DNA of 64,000 bases from Methylobacterium sp. 77 (GCF_000372825.1 NZ_KB910516.1:2388011-2452010), one strand, 5' to 3'. Numbered from the stretch's first letter, positions 28,197 through 37,449 are shown. Notes: generated by a model not told the origin, from the letters alone. Program-made: numbers and translations.

Positions 28197-29492
28197 ATGT
28201 CGAACGGCGTTGCTGGAAAGCATGTAGTGGACGAACAAACCTCGATCCACCGGCGGAAGCTATTGGAGTTCTTTTCCGCCAGCCCGTTGCTCGCCCCGAG
28301 CGCGGCCCGCGCACTTGCGGGCATCGCGGCTCTCGGCACGACCGAGGCGGTCGCCCAGAGCTACGACGTGCTGCGCCAGGCGCCCGTCATGAACGGCGAT
28401 CTCATCGCCTCCCCCGCCCAGGCCCTGAACGTGTTCGATTTCGAACCGGTGGCCAAGAAGGAACTGCCGCCCGCGCATTACGGCTACCTCGCCAGCGGCG
28501 TCGATGCCGACAAGACGCTCAAGGCCAACCGCGACGATTTCGACAAGATCCACGTTCGCGCCCGCCGCCTGATCGACGTGCGCAAGATCGACACCACGGT
28601 GAAGATCCTCGGCGAGACCTGGGCGAGCCCGATCGCGCTGGCCCCGGTGAGCAGCGTCGGTGCCTTCCATCCGGAGGCCGAGGCTGCGGCCGCGCGGGCC
28701 TGCAAGGTGAAGGGTCACCAGATGATCCTGTCGACGGTGGGCAGCACCTCGATCGAGGACGTCATCAAGGAGCGCGGCGCGCCCGTCTGGTACATGCTCT
28801 ACCCGACCGACGATTGGTCGGTGACCGAGAAGCTGGTGAAGCGCGCCGAGGCCGCCGGGGCTCCGGCCATCGTCCTCACCGTCGATCGCCAGGGCGGCCG
28901 CAACACCGAGACACTGTTCCGCGAGCGTCGCACCGACACCCGCACCTGCACCGATTGCCACACGCCGGGCTTCAAGAACGAAGTCAGCCGCAAGCCGATG
29001 TTCGACGAGATCGACGTGTCGAAGGTGACGAACCTCTACGGCACCGGCATGACCTGGGATTACGTGAAGCGCCTGCGCGGCATCGTGAAGGGCAAGCTCG
29101 TCCTCAAGGGCATCATGACCCAGGAAGACGCCAAGATCGCCCTGACCCACGGGGTCGATGCACTCATCGTCTCCAACCATGGCGGCCGCGCCGAGGAGAG
29201 CCTGCAATCGACGATCGGCGCCCTGCCGGAAGTCGTCGCCGCCGTGAATGGCAAGATTCCGGTCCTCATCGACGGAGGCTTCCGCCGTGGCACCGACGTG
29301 CTGAAGGCCCTGGCGCTGGGCGCCAGCGCCGTCTGCGTCGGCCGTCCCTATATCTGGGGTCTGGCCGCCTTCGGCCAGCCGGGCGTCGAGATGGTTCTCA
29401 CCCTGATGCAGCGTGAGTTCGAGACCATCATGCGTCAGGTCGGGGCCACCAAGATCTCCGAGATCGACGGGAAGTGCGTCCAGACCGTCTGA
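28197..29492 (+). CDS. FMN-dependent alpha-hydroxy-acid dehydrogenase, Tat-type signal, internal CxxCH
   Basis: A 431-residue member of the L-lactate dehydrogenase/glycolate oxidase (FMN) family. The TIM barrel shows HYGYLASGVDADKT, SPIALAPVSSVGAFHPEAE, LTVDRQGGRN, catalytic S326NHGGR331 (His328 base, Arg331) and IDGGFRRGTDVLKAL for FMN phosphate. It differs from cytoplasmic LldD in two ways: an N-terminus with twin arginine (R19-R20 in IHRRKLLEFF) and a moderately hydrophobic stretch ending AVAQ, suggesting Tat export, and C251-T-D-C254-H255 in the substrate-covering loop, a c-type heme motif. The ATG at 28197 follows AGGG. It probably oxidises a 2-hydroxyacid such as lactate; the acceptor is unknown. 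Confidence 0.85.
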   Translation: MSNGVAGKHVVDEQTSIHRRKLLEFFSASPLLAPSAARALAGIAALGTTEAVAQSYDVLRQAPVMNGDLIASPAQALNVFDFEPVAKKELPPAHYGYLASGVDADKTLKANRDDFDKIHVRARRLIDVRKIDTTVKILGETWASPIALAPVSSVGAFHPEAEAAAARACKVKGHQMILSTVGSTSIEDVIKERGAPVWYMLYPTDDWSVTEKLVKRAEAAGAPAIVLTVDRQGGRNTETLFRERRTDTRTCTDCHTPGFKNEVSRKPMFDEIDVSKVTNLYGTGMTWDYVKRLRGIVKGKLVLKGIMTQEDAKIALTHGVDALIVSNHGGRAEESLQSTIGALPEVVAAVNGKIPVLIDGGFRRGTDVLKALALGASAVCVGRPYIWGLAAFGQPGVEMVLTLMQREFETIMRQVGATKISEIDGKCVQTV

Positions 29493-29512
29493 GGTCATTC
29501 GCGATACCGATC

Positions 29513-29543
29513 CCTCCGGCGCGTTGAACCGACGCGCCGGAGG
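29513..29543 (+). terminator. Hairpin after the FMN dehydrogenase gene
   Basis: A perfect 12-bp stem, CCTCCGGCGCGT with ACGCGCCGGAGG, loop of seven. No T-run follows, so it may act as a 3' stabiliser or weak terminator. Confidence 0.5.
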
Positions 29544-29643
29544 CTTGCCCGCTTGGCGTGGCCTGTCCCGACGTCCTAGAAGGACTTCCCGCCCGCGCCC
29601 TCGATGGCATGGGCCACGGAATACGGGAGACCGTCGCCTCGTG

Positions 29644-31512
29644 ATGCGAACAGCCCTGATCGGACGCCTTTTCGCCGCCTCCCTCGCATTGGCCAGCTTC
29701 GTCGGTGACGCGCGGGCCGCCGCAAAAGACGAAGGCTGGGCCCATGCCCTGACCCTGATGGGCGAGCCGAAATATCCGGCCGATTTCAAGCAGTTCGATT
29801 ACGCGGACCCGAAGGCGCCGAAGGGCGGCCTCGTCCGCCTCGGAGCCCAGGGCGGCTTCGACAATTTCAACCTCGTCGTGTCGGGCCTGAAGGGCGATCT
29901 CGAGAGCGGGATCGCGCAGATCTACGATACGCTCATGACGGAATCCTCCGACGAGCCGTTCACCTCCTACGGACTCCTCGCCGAGGGGGTGAAGCTCGCC
30001 GACGACCTCTCCTCCGTCACCTACCGCCTGCGTGAGAATGCCCGCTGGCACGACGGCACGCCGATCACGCCCGAGGACGTGGTCTGGTCCTTCGAGACGC
30101 TGAAGGCCAACAGCCCGTTCTATTCGGCCTATTATCAGACCGTGACGAAGGGCGAGATTTCCGGCCCGCGCGATGTCACCTTCACCTTCGCCGAGAAGGG
30201 CAATCGGGAATTGCCGCAGGTGCTCGGTCAGCTCCGCGTGCTGCCCAAGCATTGGTGGACGGCCAAGGATGCCGAGGGCCGCCCGCGCGACGTCACCCAG
30301 ACCACGCTCGAGATCCCCCTCGGCTCCGGCCCCTATCGCCTCGCCAAGTTCGAGCCGGGTCGCAGCGCAACCTACGAGCGCGTCGCCGATTATTGGGGCG
30401 CCAACCTCCCGGTGAATGTCGGCCGCAACAATTTCGGCACGATGCGGAACGAGTATTTTCGCGATTCCACGGTGCTGATCGAGGCCCTGAAGGGCGACCT
30501 GTTCGATTTCCGCGCGGAGAACATCGCCCGCAACTGGGCGACCGCCTACGACGACTTCCCCGCCGTGAAGGAGGGCCGCCTCGTCAAGGAGGAATTCCCC
30601 GATCGCGGCAACGGCAACATGCAGGCCTTCGTCTTCAACACCCGCAAGGCGAAGTTCGCCGACGAGCGGGTGAGGCGCGCGTTCAACCTCGCCATGAATT
30701 TCGAGGAGATGAACCGCTCGCTGTTCTTCGGCCTCTACAAGCGCATCGATTCCTATTATTTCGGCTCGGAACTCGCCTCCTCCGGCCTGCCGCAAGGGGA
30801 GGAGCTGGCGATCCTGGAGGGCGTGAAGGACAAGGTCCCGCCCTCCGTCTTCACGACGCCCTACACCAACCCGGTGAACGGCACGCCGGATGCGGTGCGC
30901 GGCAACCTGCGCGAGGCGGTGCGCCTGCTCAAGGAGGCCGGCTACGAGCTGCGCGACGGCCGGATGACCAACGTGAAGACCGGCGAGCCGCTCACCGTCG
31001 AGTTCCTCGAATTCCAGAGCGTGTTCGAGCGGGTGATCCTGCCGTTCTCGGCCCAGCTCAAGCTCATCGGAATTCAAACTACTTTGCGCGTCATCGATCA
31101 GGCGCAGTACCAGAACCGGCTGCGTGCCTTCGATTTCGACGTGACCACGAGCTCCTGGGGCCAGTCGCTCTCGCCCGGCAACGAGCAGCGCGAATATTGG
31201 GGCTCGGCCTCCGCCGACAAGCCCGGGTCGCGCAACCTGATCGGGATCAAGGACCCGGCCATCGACACGCTGGTCGAGAAGGTGATCTACGCGCGTGACC
31301 GCCCCGGCGTACTCGCCGCGACCCATGCCCTCGACCGGGTGTTGCTGTCCCACAATTTCGTGGTGCCGCAATGGGCCTCGAACGTGTCGAGGACGCTGCG
31401 CTGGAACCGGTTCTCGCATCCGGCGACCCTGCCGCTCTACGGCAGTTCCGGCTTCCCGACCACGTGGTGGTACGATGAGGCGCTCGCGGCCAAGACCGGG
31501 GCGCCGCGGTGA
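29644..31512 (+). CDS. yejA: Peptide ABC transporter substrate-binding protein, YejA-like (copy 1)
   Basis: A 622-residue periplasmic binding protein of the SBP_bac_5 (DppA/OppA) family. A Sec signal peptide ends about residue 26 (GDARAAA). The mature part has the YejA-type start MGEPKYPADFKQFDYADPKAPKGG and later ARWHDGTPITPEDVVWSFE and GNMQAFVFNTRKAKFADERVRRA. YejA binds oligopeptides or microcin C-type compounds for uptake. The ATG at 29644 starts the signal; a GTG at 29641 is also possible. Its stop overlaps the start of a second yejA-like gene by four bases, so they are translationally coupled. Confidence 0.9.
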   Translation: MRTALIGRLFAASLALASFVGDARAAAKDEGWAHALTLMGEPKYPADFKQFDYADPKAPKGGLVRLGAQGGFDNFNLVVSGLKGDLESGIAQIYDTLMTESSDEPFTSYGLLAEGVKLADDLSSVTYRLRENARWHDGTPITPEDVVWSFETLKANSPFYSAYYQTVTKGEISGPRDVTFTFAEKGNRELPQVLGQLRVLPKHWWTAKDAEGRPRDVTQTTLEIPLGSGPYRLAKFEPGRSATYERVADYWGANLPVNVGRNNFGTMRNEYFRDSTVLIEALKGDLFDFRAENIARNWATAYDDFPAVKEGRLVKEEFPDRGNGNMQAFVFNTRKAKFADERVRRAFNLAMNFEEMNRSLFFGLYKRIDSYYFGSELASSGLPQGEELAILEGVKDKVPPSVFTTPYTNPVNGTPDAVRGNLREAVRLLKEAGYELRDGRMTNVKTGEPLTVEFLEFQSVFERVILPFSAQLKLIGIQTTLRVIDQAQYQNRLRAFDFDVTTSSWGQSLSPGNEQREYWGSASADKPGSRNLIGIKDPAIDTLVEKVIYARDRPGVLAATHALDRVLLSHNFVVPQWASNVSRTLRWNRFSHPATLPLYGSSGFPTTWWYDEALAAKTGAPR

Positions 31513-33371
31513 GTGGCGCGCCGACGCGCCGGGACTTCGTCGTCGGTGCCGGCGTTCTCGGTGTCGCCACCGTCCTGCCAGGGCCGGCACGCGCAGCCCC
31601 GGCCGGGCCAAGCCACGGCATGTCGAGTTTCGGCGAGCTGAAATACCCGGTCGATCTCCGGCATTTCGACTATGTCGATCCGGCGGCCCCACGCGGCGGC
31701 CGGTTTACCGCGCAGCTCTCATCGACGCTCGGCAACCAGGCCAACGACACGTTCAACACCCTCAACATCTACGTCCTGCGTGGCGACGGCGCCGCCGGCA
31801 TGAACCTCACTTTCGATTCGCTGATGGTGCGGGCGCTGGACGAGCCGGATGCGCTCTACGGCCTCGTCGCCCGCAACGTGGAAGCGAGCGAGGACGGCCT
31901 CACCTACCGCTTTGCGCTTCGACCCCAGGCGCGGTTCCACGACGGCTCGCGCCTCACCGCCGCCGATGTCGCCTTCTCGCTGATGCTCCTGAAGGAGAAG
32001 GGGCATCCCGAGATCTCGCAGGTCATCCGGGACATGGCGGAGGCCGTCGCCGAGGGTGACGAGACCGTGGTCGTGCGCTTCGACAAGGGCCGCAGCCGCG
32101 ACCTGCCCCTGTTCGTCGCGACGCTGCCGATCTTCTCGAAGGCCTATCAGGCCGGCCGCGACTTCGAGGCCTCCACCCTGGAGCCGCCGATGGGGTCCGG
32201 TCCCTACAAGGTCGGGCGCCTGGAGGCCGGCCGTTTCATCGAGCTCGAACGGGTCGCGGATTACTGGGCCGCCGACTTGCCGGTGATGATCGGCCACAAC
32301 AATTTCGATCAGATCCGTTACGAGTATTTCCGCGATCGTCAGGTGGCCTTCGAGGCGTTCAAGAGCGGCATCTTCACCTTCCGCGAGGAGTTCACCGCCC
32401 GCGTCTGGGCGACGGGCTACGACTTCCCAGCCTTCCGCGAGGGCCGGGTGCGCAAGGAGGTGGTGCCGGATGCGCGCCCCTCGGGCACGCAGGGCTGGTG
32501 GATCAATACGAGGCGCGAGGCCTTCGCCGACCGCCGCGTGCGCGAGGCGATCGGCCTGTGTTTCGATTTTCCCTGGGCGAACAAGAACCTGATGTTCGGC
32601 GCCTATATCCGCACCGCCTCGTTCTTCGAGAATTCCGACCTCAAGGCCACCGGCAAACCCTCGCCGGACGAGCTCGCCCTCCTCGACCCGATGCGCGCCG
32701 ACCTCCCCGACGAGGTCTTCGCGGAGGCGTGGCAGCCGGCCCATTCCGACGGGTCCGGCCAGGACCGGGCGCTGCTCAGCCGGGCCGTGGCGCTCCTGCG
32801 CGAGGCGGGCTGCACCCGCGACGGCGGCACCATCAAGCTGCCGAACGGCAAGCCGCTGGAGATCGAGTTCCTCGATGCGGACCCCGGCCTTGAGCCACAC
32901 ACCCAGTCCTTCATCCGCAATCTCGGCCTGATCGGGATCAAGGCCGGCATCCGTCGCGTCGACGCGTCCCAGTATCAGGCGCGGCTCAAGGATTTCGATT
33001 TCGACGTCACCTCGCGCCGCTACGGCAGCGGGCCGACCCCCGGCCCGGAACTGCGGCAGGTCTACGGATCGGCAAGTGCCGCGACGCCGGGCTCGGACAA
33101 TCTCGCCGGGGTGTCGAACGCGACGGTGGACGCGCTGATCGGCAAAGTGCTCGACGCGACCTCGCGGACCGATCTCACCACCGCCGCGCGTGCCCTCGAC
33201 CGTGTGCTACGGTCGGGCCGCTACTGGATTCCGATGTGGTACAAGGCGGATCACCGGCTCGCCCTGTGGGACGTCTACGACCATCCCGTGCCGGGGCCGG
33301 CCTACGATCTCGGCGCGCCGTCGATCTGGTGGCACGATGCCGACAAGGCCCGGCGCATCGGCAGGAATTGA
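31509..33371 (+). CDS. Peptide ABC transporter substrate-binding protein, YejA-like (copy 2, Tat signal)
   Basis: A 620-residue paralogue of the preceding protein, sharing FDYVDPAAPRGGRF, RFHDGSRLTAADVAFS and NTRREAFADRRVREAI. It differs at the N-terminus: TRRDFVVGAGVLGVATV is a twin-arginine signal with cleavage near ARAAP, so it may be exported folded by Tat while copy 1 uses Sec. Translation starts at GTG 31509 within a GTGA overlap with copy 1. It is followed by yejB after nine bases. A different peptide specificity from copy 1 is likely, but untested. Confidence 0.88.
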   Translation: MSGAPTRRDFVVGAGVLGVATVLPGPARAAPAGPSHGMSSFGELKYPVDLRHFDYVDPAAPRGGRFTAQLSSTLGNQANDTFNTLNIYVLRGDGAAGMNLTFDSLMVRALDEPDALYGLVARNVEASEDGLTYRFALRPQARFHDGSRLTAADVAFSLMLLKEKGHPEISQVIRDMAEAVAEGDETVVVRFDKGRSRDLPLFVATLPIFSKAYQAGRDFEASTLEPPMGSGPYKVGRLEAGRFIELERVADYWAADLPVMIGHNNFDQIRYEYFRDRQVAFEAFKSGIFTFREEFTARVWATGYDFPAFREGRVRKEVVPDARPSGTQGWWINTRREAFADRRVREAIGLCFDFPWANKNLMFGAYIRTASFFENSDLKATGKPSPDELALLDPMRADLPDEVFAEAWQPAHSDGSGQDRALLSRAVALLREAGCTRDGGTIKLPNGKPLEIEFLDADPGLEPHTQSFIRNLGLIGIKAGIRRVDASQYQARLKDFDFDVTSRRYGSGPTPGPELRQVYGSASAATPGSDNLAGVSNATVDALIGKVLDATSRTDLTTAARALDRVLRSGRYWIPMWYKADHRLALWDVYDHPVPGPAYDLGAPSIWWHDADKARRIGRN

Positions 33372-33380
33372 GGACCAGAC

Positions 33381-34487
33381 GTGCTCGCCTACATCCTGCG
33401 CCGCATCGCCCTCATGGTCCCGACGATCTTCGGGATCATGCTCATCACCTTCGTGATCGTGCAATTCGCGCCCGGCGGCCCGGTGGAGCGCGTGCTGGCG
33501 CAGCTGCAGGGACAGGGCGAGGGCAGCCTGTCGCGGGTCACGGGAGGTGCCGGCGATCTCGGCGGAGGCGGGCGCAGCGCCGGCGGCGGTTCGGAGGCGA
33601 GTTCCCGCTATCGTGGCGCGCAGGGGCTCGACCCGGCCTTCATCAAGAAGCTGGAACAGCAATTCGGCTTCGACAAGCCGGCGCCCGAGCGCTTCGCCAA
33701 GATGCTCTGGGATTACGCGACCTTCGATTTCGGCAAGAGCTACTTCCGCGATGTCTCGGTGCTGCAGCTGATCCGCGAGCGGCTGCCGGTCTCGATCTCG
33801 CTCGGCCTGTGGATGACGCTCCTGTCCTATGCGATCTCGATTCCGCTCGGCATCCGCAAGGCGGTGAAGGACGGATCGCGCTTCGACCTGTGGACCTCGA
33901 GCATCGTCATCATCGGCTACGCCATCCCGAGCTTCCTGTTCGGCATCGCCCTCATCATCCTGTTCGCGGGCGGCTCGTTCCTGCAGATCTTCCCGATCCG
34001 GGGGCTCACCAGCGAAGGCTTCGACAGCTTCACCCTCTGGGGCAAGATCGTCGATTACGCCTGGCACATGACGTTGCCGCTCACCGCCCTGGTGCTCGGT
34101 GCCTTCGCCACCTCGACGCTGCTCACCAAGAACTCGTTCCTCGACGAGATCCGCAAGCAATACGTGCTGACTGCGCGGATGAAGGGCCTCACCGAGCGAC
34201 GCGTCCTCTACGGGCACGTCTTCCGCAACGCCATGCTGATCGTGGTGGCGGGCTTTCCCGGCGCCTTCATCTCGGCCTTCTTCGCGGGCTCGCTGCTGAT
34301 CGAGACGATCTTCTCCCTCGACGGTCTGGGGCTCCTGTCCTTCACCTCCATCGTCGGGCGCGACTACCCGATCGTGTTCGCCACGCTCTACATCTTCTCG
34401 CTGATGGGACTGGCGATGAACCTGCTCTCCGACCTGATCTACACCTGGATCGATCCGCGCATCGATTTCTCCGCTCGCGCGACATGA
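33381..34487 (+). CDS. yejB: Peptide ABC transporter permease YejB
   Basis: A 368-residue inner-membrane permease of the DppB/OppB type. It starts MLAYILRRIALMVPTIFGIM and has the long periplasmic loop between helices 1 and 2 that marks YejB (with a Gly/Ser-rich stretch near residues 50-75). The cytoplasmic EAA-like loop that docks on the ATPase reads LTARMKGLTERRVLYGHVFRN. Six transmembrane segments are visible. Its usual partners YejE (second permease) and YejF (ATPase) do not follow; a GNAT gene overlaps its stop by four bases instead. Confidence 0.93.
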   Translation: MLAYILRRIALMVPTIFGIMLITFVIVQFAPGGPVERVLAQLQGQGEGSLSRVTGGAGDLGGGGRSAGGGSEASSRYRGAQGLDPAFIKKLEQQFGFDKPAPERFAKMLWDYATFDFGKSYFRDVSVLQLIRERLPVSISLGLWMTLLSYAISIPLGIRKAVKDGSRFDLWTSSIVIIGYAIPSFLFGIALIILFAGGSFLQIFPIRGLTSEGFDSFTLWGKIVDYAWHMTLPLTALVLGAFATSTLLTKNSFLDEIRKQYVLTARMKGLTERRVLYGHVFRNAMLIVVAGFPGAFISAFFAGSLLIETIFSLDGLGLLSFTSIVGRDYPIVFATLYIFSLMGLAMNLLSDLIYTWIDPRIDFSARAT

Positions 34488-35014
34488 CCAGCCTTCCCCT
34501 GGTCATCCGGCCCGAACGGCCGGGAGATGTCGACGCCATCGATCGGCTGCATGCCCGCGCCTTCGGGCCGGGGCGCTTCGCCCGCACCGCCTATCGCCTG
34601 CGCGAGGGCACCCTGCCGCTGGTCGATCTCTGTTTCACCGCGCTCGTCGGCACCTACCTCGTCGGATCCCTCCGGATCGGCCCGGCGCAAGCCGGCGGTC
34701 CGCTTCTCGTGCTGGGACCGCTCACCGTCGATCCGAGCTTCGAGAAGCGCGGCATCGGCGGATCGCTGATGCGGGCGAGCCTCGATGCGGCGCGGGCCGG
34801 CGGCCATGGCCTCGTCGTGCTGGTGGGCGACGCGCCGTATTACCGCCGTTTCGGCTTCACCCCGGTGCCGCCCGGCCGGCTGATCCCGCCCGGACCGGTG
34901 GACCCGTCGCGCTTCCTCTGGCTCGAACTCCATCCGGGGGCCATCGGGACGGTGTCGGGGATCGTGAGCGCCGACCGTTCGCTCGCCACCCTTGGCGGCG
35001 AGGCGCGAGGCTGA
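34484..35014 (+). CDS. GNAT family N-acetyltransferase (YhbS-like)
   Basis: A 176-residue acetyltransferase of the YhbS type. It starts IRPERPGDVDAIDRLHARAFG, has motif A LGPLTVDPSFEKRGIGGSLMRASL and ends the core with PYYRRFGFTPVPPG. Its ATG overlaps the yejB stop (ATGA), so it belongs to the same operon. N-acetyltransferases beside Yej or microcin C genes can inactivate peptide-nucleotide antibiotics, which offers one hypothesis, but nothing in the sequence proves the substrate. The long open frame upstream in the same phase lies inside yejB and is not coding. Confidence 0.85.
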   Translation: MTSLPLVIRPERPGDVDAIDRLHARAFGPGRFARTAYRLREGTLPLVDLCFTALVGTYLVGSLRIGPAQAGGPLLVLGPLTVDPSFEKRGIGGSLMRASLDAARAGGHGLVVLVGDAPYYRRFGFTPVPPGRLIPPGPVDPSRFLWLELHPGAIGTVSGIVSADRSLATLGGEARG

Positions 35015-35056
35015 CCCTTCTCCCTCGTGCGGAAGAGCCGAAGGCGGTTGGATGAT

Positions 35057-35109
35057 CCTCAGAGAGAGAGGGCATCGGAGCTACGCCCTCCAGACCTCTC
35101 TCTGCGAGG
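35057..35109. repeat. Imperfect inverted repeat in a convergent intergenic region
   Basis: CCTCAGAGAGAGAGG at 35057-35071 and CCTCTCTCTGCGAGG at 35095-35109 pair at 13 of 15 positions. It lies in the 297-base gap between convergent genes, which has no credible gene, and may help end transcription. Confidence 0.55.
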
Positions 35110-35279
35110 AGGAGAGGCAGGCGGTCTGCGGTCGGTTGGTGGCATGACCGAACCCAGTGCCGTTTCTGCGACGCGATCCGTTTCCCATCTGCGGAAGAAG
35201 GTGGCTCGCAGCCAAGTCGGATGAGGGAAGCCACGGTGCCGAATGTCGCGCTGCCCCTCTCCCGGTCGCTCCGCGACCA

Positions 35280-35303
35280 CCCTCCCCCGCAGAGGGGGGA
35301 GGG
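35280..35303. repeat. 24-bp palindromic repeat, copy 1
   Basis: CCCTCCCCC and GGGGGAGGG arms around a short GCAGA-type centre. An identical 24-mer is at 37450-37473. The two copies flank one gene, the vWA/GATase1-like membrane protein, just past each end. Confidence 0.85.
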
Positions 35304-35311
35304 TCGAGGAT

Positions 35312-37396
35312 CTACGCCGCCCGCCCGCTCCGTCCCTCGACCAGCCACATCGCCAGAACCGCTCCGGCCAGGGCCACCAGAGCCCACAGGCCGAGGGCCA
35401 GGGGATAGACCTCGACGCCACGGATGACGGCGCTGTCGCTAGGGCGGAAGCCGATCCAGTCGGCACCGGCGAGGCGCCCGCTGCGCACGGATTGCAGGCG
35501 CGGCACCACATTGCTTCCGCCCGCATCGGCGATCCGGCGGATCGACCCGCCCGTGCCTTCGGCCAGGGCCTTCAGGCGCTCGGTATCGCTGAAGACGTCG
35601 GTCAGCTCGCGCGGATTGGGCGGCCCCACGCTGACGAAGGCGATGAGCGAGCCGGAGCGCAGGGTGTGCAGCCCCAGTTCGGTCGCCTCGAAGGTGGTGG
35701 AGAACAGGCCGGGCTCGCCCTGAGTGAGAGTCAGCGTCCGCTCCGGTCCGGTCGGCCCCTTCACGGTGACGGGCTCGGCGGTCTCGGCCATGGTCTGGCG
35801 CTCGACGCGGACCTCGCGGCCATGCCCCGTCGTCTGTGCCCGCAGGGCCTCCTCTTCGAGAGCCGGCTCCTTCATCAGCCAATGACCGAGGCGACGGAGC
35901 AGGTCGAGATACGGGCCGCCTTCTTGATAGCCGCGCGCCCAGAGCCAGGCATGGTCCGACAGAAGCAGGGCGACGCGGCCCTTCTCCTCCCGCGACAAAG
36001 CGAGGAGCGGCAGCGCGTTCGGCCCCTGGAGGATCGGCTGGATTCCGGCCTTGGTCTGCGCCGAGACGATCCGCAGCCAGTCGCCCCAGGCGGGGGGCGA
36101 TGCGTCCGAACCCGGCAGCGCGCGGGTGACGGGATGGCGCGTTCCGGTGCCGGTCAGCGTCGCCTTGTAAGGCTGCTCGACCACCCGCCCGTTGGGCTCG
36201 CCCGGCAGGATCTGCGCGAGCCGCGTGCGGGCGAGGCTCGCCGACGAGGCGAATTCCGGTCCCGCCGCGATGAGCAGCGCACCGCCATCGCGGACGTAGC
36301 GGACGATGTTGTCGAAATAGGCCGAGGGCAGCACGCTCTGGTTGGCGTAGCGGTCGAAGATGATGAGATCGAAATCCTTGATCTTCTGGACGAACAACTC
36401 GCGCGTCGGGAAGGCGATGAGCGAGAGTTCGGAGATCGGCGTGCCGTCCTGCTTCTCCGGCGGACGCAGGATGGTGAAGTGGACGAGATCGACGTTGGCG
36501 TCCGATTTCAGCAGGTTGCGCCAGGTGCGCTCGCCCTGGTGCGGCTCGCCCGAGACGAGGAGCACGCGCAGCTTCTCGCGGATGCCCTCGATCGGCAGCA
36601 CCGCGCGGTTGTTGATCGTGGTCAACTCGCCCGGCAGCGGCTCGACCTCGATCTCCACGACGTTGGGGCCGCCATGCTCGATCTTCGTCGTCAGCGAGAA
36701 CGGCTGGCCGGTGGGGAAGGTGCGGCGTCCGATCTCCTCGCCGTCCCTCCGCACGGTGACGGTGGCGCTGCCGGTGCCGCCGCGCTCCATCACCTCGGCG
36801 CGGATGGTGAGATCGCGCCCGACGATGCCGAAGCGCGGCGCCTCGATCAGCTTGATCTGCCGGTCGCGCTCGTCGGGATGTCCGGTGACGAGGACATGGA
36901 GCGGCGCCTTGATGCCGAGTGCGGCGACGGAGGCCGGGATGTCGTGGACGACGCCGTCCGTGAGCATCACCACGCCTGCGAGCCGGTCCGGCGGCACGTC
37001 GGCGAGGCCCTGGGACAGGGCGGTGAACAGCTTGGTGCCGTCATCGCCGTCCTTGGCGTCGGGCACGTCGATGAAGCGCGGCTCGATATTCGTCAGCGCC
37101 CCGAAGCGGCGCTGCAATTCGGCCCGGACGGCGTCGGTCATGGCCGGCCTGTCGCCCAGCGTCTGCGACCCCGAGCGATCGACGACGATGGCGGCGATGT
37201 CCTTCACCGGCTCGCGATCCTCGCGCACCAGGGCCGGGTTGGCGATGGCCAGCAGCACCAGACCGAGCGCCAGCGCCCGCAGGATCGCGGTGCGACCGCG
37301 CGCGACGAAGGCGAGGACCACGAAGATCGCCACCAGGACGCCGAGGCCGGTGATGACCGGCCAGGGCACCAGGGGTGTGAAACTGAGGCTCAGCAT
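35312..37396 (-). CDS. Membrane protein with vWA-like and glutamine-amidotransferase-like domains
   Basis: A 694-residue protein. Two N-terminal transmembrane helices (residues ~10-52) are followed by a vWA-like domain with an intact MIDAS, D73-R-S-G-S77 and T146-D147-G148. Beta-rich segments (residues ~165-260) and a region resembling the GATase1-like family (LRVLLVSGEPHQGERTWRNLL and IIFDRYANQSVLPSAYF) come next, without a clear catalytic Cys. A last transmembrane helix lies near the C-terminus (LALGLWALVALAGAVLAMWL). The bulk should be periplasmic. It ends a moxR-DUF58-DUF4159 unit. Function is unknown; the neighbours suggest a role with the MoxR ATPase. Confidence 0.8.
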   Translation of the reverse strand: MLSLSFTPLVPWPVITGLGVLVAIFVVLAFVARGRTAILRALALGLVLLAIANPALVREDREPVKDIAAIVVDRSGSQTLGDRPAMTDAVRAELQRRFGALTNIEPRFIDVPDAKDGDDGTKLFTALSQGLADVPPDRLAGVVMLTDGVVHDIPASVAALGIKAPLHVLVTGHPDERDRQIKLIEAPRFGIVGRDLTIRAEVMERGGTGSATVTVRRDGEEIGRRTFPTGQPFSLTTKIEHGGPNVVEIEVEPLPGELTTINNRAVLPIEGIREKLRVLLVSGEPHQGERTWRNLLKSDANVDLVHFTILRPPEKQDGTPISELSLIAFPTRELFVQKIKDFDLIIFDRYANQSVLPSAYFDNIVRYVRDGGALLIAAGPEFASSASLARTRLAQILPGEPNGRVVEQPYKATLTGTGTRHPVTRALPGSDASPPAWGDWLRIVSAQTKAGIQPILQGPNALPLLALSREEKGRVALLLSDHAWLWARGYQEGGPYLDLLRRLGHWLMKEPALEEEALRAQTTGHGREVRVERQTMAETAEPVTVKGPTGPERTLTLTQGEPGLFSTTFEATELGLHTLRSGSLIAFVSVGPPNPRELTDVFSDTERLKALAEGTGGSIRRIADAGGSNVVPRLQSVRSGRLAGADWIGFRPSDSAVIRGVEVYPLALGLWALVALAGAVLAMWLVEGRSGRAA

Positions 37397-37449
37397 GGGC
37401 TAGCCGCCTCCGGCATAGTGATGAAAGGGCAGAACGTCGCCGCCGACAT

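Noticed and set aside
33236..34483. A long in-phase extension upstream of the GNAT gene at 34484
   Set aside because: It is the +1 shadow of yejB and the second yejA; the ATGA overlap at 34484 and the GNAT N-terminus fix the real start.
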